Positions 57,440-64,000 of a stretch of 64,000 nucleotides of DNA are shown one piece after another; position 1 is the first letter of the stretch, and every line of letters begins with the position of its first letter. The notes under the pieces were generated by a model. It searched no databases. It saw only the letters and a list, made by a program, of their open reading frames with translations, and was not told the DNA's origin. The DNA lies in assembly GCA_031769625.1 (NCBI GenBank), contig JAUIMM010000171.1, positions 1,240,001 through 1,304,000 on the forward strand. Direction: 5' to 3'. The translations under genes and the position numbers were made by a program. Source of the stretch: Taudactylus pleione. Taxonomy: Eukaryota > Chordata > Amphibia > Anura > Myobatrachidae.

Positions 57440-57685
57440 TTGGTTTCATAAATGTCATCATTATCAGTATGCTCTTACACTAGCCCAGAGCTCAATAATA
57501 TGTAAAATATTTCATTTTATAAGTATACATAGCATTCACAGTTAACACTGTGATGATTAATTGCAATGTTTTTTTCTAGATATGATCCATTTAGCATTCA
57601 TACTGAGCAATAACTACACATGTATCAATTATCCCCATTTATAAGTTAATGAAAGGTATATTAGGAACATTCAGAATAGTGCTTA
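57440..57685. other. AT-rich spacer
   Basis: Nothing recognised between the two elements. Confidence 0.5.
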
Positions 57686-58993
57686 GGGGTAAATTTACTA
57701 AGATTCGAGATTGGTCGGGGTGACAATCTCTGGAGAGTTTGGGGATGATTTTCATCTCGCAAATTTACTAAAGCCAAACTCGGGTGAGTTAGAGAGAGAT
57801 TTCTCTCTTCTCACTCGTAAAACTCGGGTGAGATAGCAAATGCAAATCAACTCACCATCTGGCCAACTCGGAAGAACTTTTCACATAAAGGATACATCTC
57901 TCAAATTTACCAAGAATCGTGATGACAAGCTTGGGTGAGATGACAGCAAACTCTCTGCCAAACTGACTTTTCAAACTCTCAACCTCCTGAGCTGCGAGTT
58001 TGGCAGAAACGTACACAAATCATTGTGATTTGTGTATGTTTCTGCCTGTAAATAGTTAATATAGGGTTATTTTTTTTTTTAAATGATGAAGGGTCCCCCC
58101 CAAAAACCATAACCAGCCCCGGACTTGTCAGCCAGTCCTGGTTCCAAAAATTACGGGGAACAAAACTAGTAGGGTTCCACTGTAATTTAAAAACCAGCAC
58201 CAGGCTGCAGGGCCAGTCCTGCTTTTAAATATAGGGGTAAAAAATTGCGTAGGGGTCACCCTATATATAAAACCAGCACCAGACCCAAACCGACCGGGGT
58301 GTAATGCAGCAGCCAGGAGACCCTATTACCGGGTCTCCAGGGCCAAAGCATTCTCACCCCAAGCCAGTCAGGCCAAGCCGGGGATCTCAGGGGAGGTGAA
58401 GACCCCCCAAAAAAGGGTCTCCCCTCTCCCAAAACCCCAGGCTTGGTCTGAAGCCCGGGGCTCTTATTCGCACCTCTGGGCTGTGGGTACAGGGGTAATA
58501 AAGTGTAAAATAGAAGTAAACTGTTGTATTTTACAGGGAACTGCATGCCTGTCCTTTGGCACTGGTAATGCTTTTGGGGGGGACCCTTCACAATTTAAAA
58601 ATAAAAAAAAATCAACCCTATTTTAACTATTTACAGGCAGATACATACACAAATTACAATGATTTGTGTAAGTTTCTGCCAAACTCGCAGCTCAGGCGGT
58701 TGAGAGTTTAAAAAGTCAGTTTAGCAGAGATTTTGCTGTCATCTCACCTGAGTTTGTCATCCCGATTGTTGGTAAATTTGAGAGATGTATCTTTTAGGTG
58801 AAAACTTCCAAGTAGGCCCAATGGTTAGTTGATTCGAGTTTGCTACCTCACCCGAGTTTTACAAGTGAGAAGAGAGAAATCTCTCTCTAACTCACCCGAG
58901 TTTGCCTTTAGTAAATTTGTGAGATGAAAATCATGCCTAAACTCTCCAGAGATTGTCATCTCGACCAGTCTCGAATCTTAGTAAATTTACCCC
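57686..58993. mobile_element. 1.3-kb element with inverted arms of about 400 bp
   Basis: Starts GGGGTAAATTTACTAAG and ends with the exact complement. The arms pair from 57686-58110 with 58570-58993 ('gattcgagattggtcgggg', 'gagatttctctcttctcact', 'cctgagctgcgagtttggca' and complements). The arms hold an internal repeat of 'actcgggtgag'. The centre has 'gaagggtccccccca' and its complement plus 'ccaggactgg'-type words shared with the fold-back element at 41320. TTA and ATA flank it. No transposase is encoded. Confidence 0.88.
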
Positions 58994-59029
58994 ATAGAGT
59001 GAGTATGCTGTCAGGAGGTCAGCACTCAC

Positions 59030-59665
59030 TATGTGTACAGTGAATATGTCAACCGGATGTAGTTAGGAAGCCGGCAGTCAAAATGCCAATCACTGGCTTC
59101 CTGACTGTGAAATCCCGGCATGGGACTAATGATAGGCATCTAAATACCGACACCTATCATCAGCCCCACGCTGAAGTCCCGATGCAAAGCATACCGATCA
59201 TTGGTAAGCCAGGCGTCAGGAGCGCTTAGCTGTGGGGAGTCTGGTTTGGATTAGGGAATCCGGGAGGAATTAGGGTTAGGCACTCCCCCAGGAGGGTTAG
59301 GTTTAGGCTAGGGGAAAGGGGGATTAGGGTCAGGCACCACCAGGGGGAGGTTAGGTTGAGGCGCCCCCTGGGAGAGTAAGGTTTAGGGTGCAGGGAGGGG
59401 GGTTATATTTAGGTACCCCTGGGGGGAGGTTAGGGTTAGGCACTAGGGAGGAGGTTAGGGTTAGGTACCCATAAGGGAGGGTTAGTGGGGGGAGAAGAGG
59501 GTAGGATTAGTGGTGTTACTTACCGCAGTCGGGATCTTCAGCTGCCTGCCTTCCGGCATCAGTATTTCATCCGCCGGGCTTAGGTCCGGCGGTGATTCAT
59601 ACCAATTCCTATGTCGACCTCACAATGCCGGCACAAGGATACCAACATAAGTTTAATGGTCCTCA
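59030..59665 (+). mobile_element. TTAGGG-rich element, third copy
   Basis: Begins 'gtacagtgaatatgtcaacc' and 'ggatgtagttaggaagccgg', then a minisatellite of 'ggttaggcactcccccagga' type (59240-59500), and ends 'ggcggtgattcataccaatt'. About a dozen TTAGG or TTAGGG words are in the same orientation as 5868-6140. Confidence 0.6.
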
Positions 59666-59711
59666 CAGCATTTTACCCATGTGGGTGTTCCAACTTTAAA
59701 CATGGCACTTA

Positions 59712-60186
59712 GGCCCTTATTCAGAGGCGGTCGCAAGAAGCAAGCGCTCGCTCTGAAGGAGGGCGGCCGCTTGAATTTTCAAGTGCGGCCTACTGGTCGC
59801 TAGCTAAGCTGAGGGTTACCACCCACAGCTTTAGCGACTGACCAGGTTGACGACCAGGTTGATGGTCGCGATGGTCAAGACCATCGCGCCCATCGGGGCT
59901 TGCGACGAGACCCTAAGGTTGGGTCTCGGTAACCGCAAGCCCCAGGGAGCTTCCTGCTCTAATCAAGCAGGAAGCTCCCCACTGACATCCCCGCCACGCC
60001 TACAAAACAAGTCGAGCTGTCGATCAACATCAACAGTCGCCCCTTTTATAGAGCTCCGGAGCGAGAGAATTTCTCTCTTGCTCCGGGGCTTGCACACTCG
60101 CAGTGCAGCTGCTGCGCGTGCACAGGGCCTAAAAATCAACCTGGTTGCGAGCGCTCAGTGCTTGTGACCGGGTCTGAATGAGGTCC
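59712..60186. mobile_element. Hairpin-chain element, copy 6
   Basis: Starts GGCCCTTATTCAGAGGC and ends GGTCTGAATGAGGTCC, flanked by TTA (59709-59711, 60187-60189). The inner order is kept ('gatggtcgcgatggtcaagaccatcgcg', 'gcttgcgacgagaccct', 'agcttcctgctct...agcaggaagct') but more diverged, with the mid palindrome cut to CACTGACATCCC. The TTA duplication supports PIF/Harbinger-type integration. Confidence 0.88.
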
Positions 60187-60323
60187 TTATTCTGTATGAA
60201 TGTGTATGCCTTTCTATGGACTGCGGTGTGTACAGTACATGCACTTATCCTAACTAAAGGAAGTTTTGTTTTTGTACAATGACAATAAAGTATTTATTTA
60301 TTATCTATTAAAGTGCAAACAAA

Positions 60324-60839
60324 GGGCCTAATTCAGCATGGATCACAATTGCAACCGTATACGCAGATCGGTTGATGGTTCAAACTGTGCATGCATATGC
60401 ACCACAGTGCGCTGAAACAAAATAGCGATAGCACTGCTTTCATGCAAGCAGATTAAAATCCATTACAGAGTGATGGGACGTCAACATTTGGGGGTGGTGA
60501 AGGGGGAGTGGTCGGAGAAACGCAGGCTTGCCTGTCCATTTGAATGCCGTTGCATGGACGAGCATAAATTAGCCACTGCGATGGCATATGCAGCTTGATT
60601 ACTCACTGCGAGCGTCGAAACTTGCAATTTATGAGGCAGGTCAGACCTGGTGCAATTGTGCGTGAATGTCCGATGTGTACGCAGGACTGCAAGGTATTAT
60701 GGTATTATGGATGTAAGATATCGGTAGTGGGCGTCTCTATGCTGGCTGAGCAGTTGCAAACATTAGCATATTTTCACAGCAGAACTGTGTGCGATTATGC
60801 AGCCATGATAACAATAGCAATATGTTCTGAATTAGGCCC
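60324..60839. mobile_element. MITE with GGGCCTAATTCAG ends
   Basis: Left GGGCCTAATTCAGCATGG, right 'ttctgaattaggccc', flanked by AAA. The interior is not made of the same hairpins as the neighbouring copy, but the ends are nearly the same, indicating a related transposase. Confidence 0.8.
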
Positions 60840-60924
60840 AAAATGCCTCCTAACAGGCATTTAGACTGTGCTGACCTGCATGGAGAGCACTTGCATGAAC
60901 ATAGCAATACAGAACTCTGCCTAA

Positions 60925-61337
60925 TACCCCTTTTACACCAGAGCAAAACCTGAGTGTTTGCTGGGTCTACCCGGGTCGCAGCTCAGTGTAAAAAGTTACC
61001 TGACAAAATAACCCGTGTCAAGTGACCCGGGAATCCAACCCAGGTAGCTACCAGGGTTGAACCCAGGATGGACCTGGGTAATGGTGCAGTGTAAATGGCG
61101 CAACCCGGGTTATCCGACCTGAGTCATGCTTAAAATGAGCTGAGTGGTAGTTGTGGAGCAGTCACCTCCCACTTTTTTTGACCTTACAATTTTAGCAGGG
61201 CAGACCCAGGTTTAATGTGAACGGGGCTGACCTGAAAATAACCCATATTGATGGTGCTGTGTAAACGGTGTCTGATCTGGGTTGGAACCATGTCTCAAAA
61301 TCCAGGTCGGACCCGGGTTTTTGGTGGAAAAGAGGTA
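60925..61337. mobile_element. MITE with TACCCCTTTTACACC ends and TAA duplication
   Basis: The left end, TACCCCTTTTACACCA, and the right end, TGGTGGAAAAGAGGTA, are inverted with three mismatches. TAA lies on both sides (60922-60924 and 61338-61340). The interior is a repeated 'acccgggt'/'ccaggttgg'-type sequence. It is probably PIF/Harbinger-like. Confidence 0.78.
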
Positions 61338-61644
61338 TAAGTGAGAATGTAGTTAATTAAATGAGACCTTAGGCAGGATATTTAGAGGGTGTTTTCTGGA
61401 TTTCAGAGGTATGTAGGGTATTTTTTTTACAATCAAATGAGTTTGATTTTTTTCCGTGTCCTCAGAAATGGTTAAGTAGATCATCTATTTTCAGACATAC
61501 TTCAATGCAGCATTCAAATATATAAATGTGTTTTCATAGGCTCATGACGTAACAATAAATGAAGTTATCCTAACCAGTATTTTGGGAGAAATATATAAAC
61601 ACTGAAATTGGTGAAAGGGATTGCACAAAAGTTGTAGTAGTTAA
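61338..61644. other. AT-rich spacer
   Basis: Nothing recognised. Confidence 0.5.
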
Positions 61645-61775
61645 CAGTGGCGGTTCCAGAGGTGGGGCTGCAGTGCAGTCCAAAATCCAGTGATGTTTGG
61701 CGGCATTTGGGGTGATAGTGGCTCCCCTATTGAATTTTGGACCATGCTGCAGCCCCACCTCTGGAGCCGCCACTG
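61645..61775. mobile_element. 131-bp hAT MITE
   Basis: The arms are CAGTGGCGGTTCCAGAGG... and its complement ...CTGGAGCCGCCACTG, paired for about 30 bp ('ggtggggctgcag'). The flanks GTAGTTAA and GTAGGTAA differ at one of eight positions, fitting a hAT duplication. Confidence 0.9.
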
Positions 61776-63660
61776 GTAGGTAATAGTTTTTAGTGTTACC
61801 ACAATGCACATTCTCACTTGGACCAGTAAACCCACAAAAGTAGGTGTCTCCTCCTTTAGATGGGACTTCTCCAAGGACCAGGAATGGTGCATTGACTTTA
61901 AAATAAACTTAGCAAACAAAGAATCACATTTACACTAATAGACAAGCAGCACATAATTGTGCACATAACAGTGCAGAGTGACGATACAGTACATGGAAGG
62001 AGGGAAGCATTAGTAAAAACATTGACAACTCCAACATGTCAGCAGTAAATACTGAGATTTTTGTTTAAAATCCAAACACAATGCATAGCCATTACTGTTA
62101 TCTTTAATAATAGATCAATATTATTCCATATCGATAATAATGTACCTTTACGTCAAAGTGAAACACGTGCGGCTTCTATTAATGCCGAGCTATCTCTGAC
62201 CAAAACAGCAAATTTCTTTAAGGGCATACATTCCATAATTGCATGTTTTGTATTGATTTGTTATTCTTCAGATTGTCAGAATAGTTACATTTGATTTACG
62301 TATAGGAATTTATTGAATGTCAAAAGGCTAGCAGAGCACATAGCTGGTTAAACTTGTTATGACACGTTAAGCTAACATGGGAAATGCTCTGAGATTTGTC
62401 TTAATGAAAAACCAAATAACGAACAAGTTAGAGACCCCATCCATTTTATCACAATCTACAGGGGAAATTTTCCAGAAATATTGCAATTTATTCTGTAGAA
62501 ACAGAAAGTCTCGGTTGGGAATAGATTCAATCTTCTGCGGAAGTTATTTTAATGGAGAGGGGCTTTTGGCAGCAATAAACGTCATATTTGGGTATGTTCA
62601 GGCTGACAGCAGTTTGCAAACCTTGCCTCACTACCTGTCTTTTTTGCTTACATGACTGTGTTAGATTATTAGAAGAGGCACTTATTGTGCACCGCGACTG
62701 ACAATAAACCCATATGATGAAATAGAAGACAATTGTTAATATGCTTCAACCATGGGACACTTTAAATCATTTTCTTTCAAATTATGAATTCGGTTTCTGT
62801 TTACACATGTACAGTATGCATGCATGTAATATCAAAAGAAGTATAAATACATTGAATACATGTACAGATGTTACTAGCTTAATTGTCCCATCTGTTGTAT
62901 TATTCCATTAAATCTTTCTAATAAGATTGTGTTTTATAACAAGATATGAAGAGTTACATAATATGTAGTCATACATAACAAATTATGTTTTGCTTATGGG
63001 ACATCTCTTGCTTGTTGAATTCTCCTTTGGAATGTAGTTCTATTCAAAAAAGGTGATGAATGACTACTAATAGAAATATAATCACATTTTTACTTTTAAA
63101 TATTACTTGTTTTATTAAATTTTTTTGTGATTAACAAAATAACTGATAATGATTAGCTTTTTATATAAGTTTTTTTTTCATCCAAATATCTTTAAAATAT
63201 AAATAGTTAGCAGCCTGTTAAAAATGACAGGACATTGTCGAGAAAAAAGTCCCATTTGAGCGCTGAAACGGAATCTAGTGCAATCTAGTGGACGCCGGTG
63301 CGCAACACACCTAAATTCGCCCCATAGTGATGAGGAGTAGAGTTAGCCTTTTATATATAGATGAATGATTTAAAAAAAAAACCTAAAAATGTGTTGCCAT
63401 AGAAACAATGTTAATTGAATACAATTTAAATATACGAAACATATTCACAGCATGTTTAGGCTGCACAAATTAACCCATTAGAGATTTCTTTTATAAGCCC
63501 TAGAGGCACCGTCTTTGGGTCTCAGGAGAAAAGTAATAGTATGTTTGGTTCATTAGAAAAAGCAAACTTCTATCTTTGATAATATACAGTATAGAAATGA
63601 ATTAACTTTGTGAGTTAATCGTTACCAGCTTCATTTTAATGGTGGGAACCTGTGTTGCAC
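61776..63660. other. AT-rich intergenic DNA, no gene recognised
   Basis: 63240-63362 ('gcgctgaaacggaatctagt' to 'gccttttatatatagatga') has the look of the 3' end of a dispersed repeat with a TA-rich tail, unassigned. No coding or RNA gene signal elsewhere. Confidence 0.5.
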
Positions 63661-63670
63661 AACCAGTTAG

Positions 63671-64000
63671 AGGCGGAACTACCAGTGGTGCAGCCGATGC
63701 GTTGCACCAGGGCCCGCCAAACTGAAGGGGATGCATTGTCAACTGTACTATAATGAGTCAGAATGGCTCAATATAGTACACCGTGGAAACTGAGAAAGAG
63801 GAAGAAGGCAATCTTCACATGCCCCCCTGCCCCTTCCCTCCTCACACTTCCTCTGAGTCTCTGACCTCTGCTTTTGCTGGGTATCTGCCGATATGGTAAC
63901 TGTCCCCAGCGTGAATAACCAGAGAAGAGAGGAGCCATCTTGATTCCTGTCCTGGCCAGGTGTCCAGTCAGTGTCTGGGGATTCTGTCCACGCATCCTGT
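63671..64000. mobile_element. MITE start, cut by window edge
   Basis: 'gaggcggaactaccagtggtgcagc' and 'caccagggcccgcc' resemble the GGCGGTTCC-type hAT MITE ends. The right end is beyond the window. Confidence 0.4.

Noticed and set aside
1..64000. tRNA or rRNA genes
   Set aside because: No sequence with convincing internal promoter boxes and cloverleaf, and no rRNA-like stretches, were recognised on reading.

Overview
The window looks like intergenic DNA of a large, repeat-rich vertebrate genome. An anuran amphibian is most likely. This is inferred from the mix of DNA transposons (hAT, PIF/Harbinger-like), vertebrate-type Ty3/gypsy elements, an L2-like LINE tail and Penelope-like elements, and from long CA/TA/GAAA microsatellites. 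There are no operons or bacterial signals. I found no intact host gene, exon series, rRNA or tRNA. Every coding region I recognise belongs to a transposable element and is broken.

Layout. 1-182: LINE-L2-like tail plus (GAAA)n. 2569-3948: non-autonomous hAT with a minisatellite and a perfect 8-bp target duplication. 5590-13114: a GT/TA-rich simple repeat split by a TTAGGG-rich element, a full-length 6.4-kb hAT with a decayed transposase on the minus strand (6284-12680), and a 151-bp fold-back hAT MITE. 13900-18810: a MITE split by a Ty3/gypsy element (14038-18766, 5-bp target duplication) that has lost its integrase core and half of one LTR. 20850-24200: remains of a Harbinger-like element (DDE fragment and a possible SANT partner) split by an LTR-like insertion.

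25800-34500: several MITEs, including the first copies of a family built as a chain of hairpins, and a truncated hAT end. 35090-39430: a Penelope-like element split by a solo LTR (36855-39098), which itself holds a hAT MITE and a hairpin-chain element. 39435-41320: minus-strand Penelope terminal repeats with hammerhead-like cores, split by another solo LTR. 41320-44617: two long inverted-repeat elements. 45643-46397: a MITE and a TTAGGG-type element.

47040-54595: a second hAT of the same family (7.6 kb, perfect 8-bp target duplication), entered by a hairpin-chain element (47299-47761) and a Penelope-like copy (48050-50517) with a GIY-YIG ORF. 54600-64000: further MITEs, a 1.3-kb element with arms of about 400 bp, two more hairpin-chain copies and a related MITE.

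The target duplications give a partial insertion order. The most unusual item is the hairpin-chain family: six copies with up to nine consecutive stem-loops, mostly GC-rich, and 3-bp target duplications in four of them. The hAT pair and its shorter relatives look like one autonomous/non-autonomous family.
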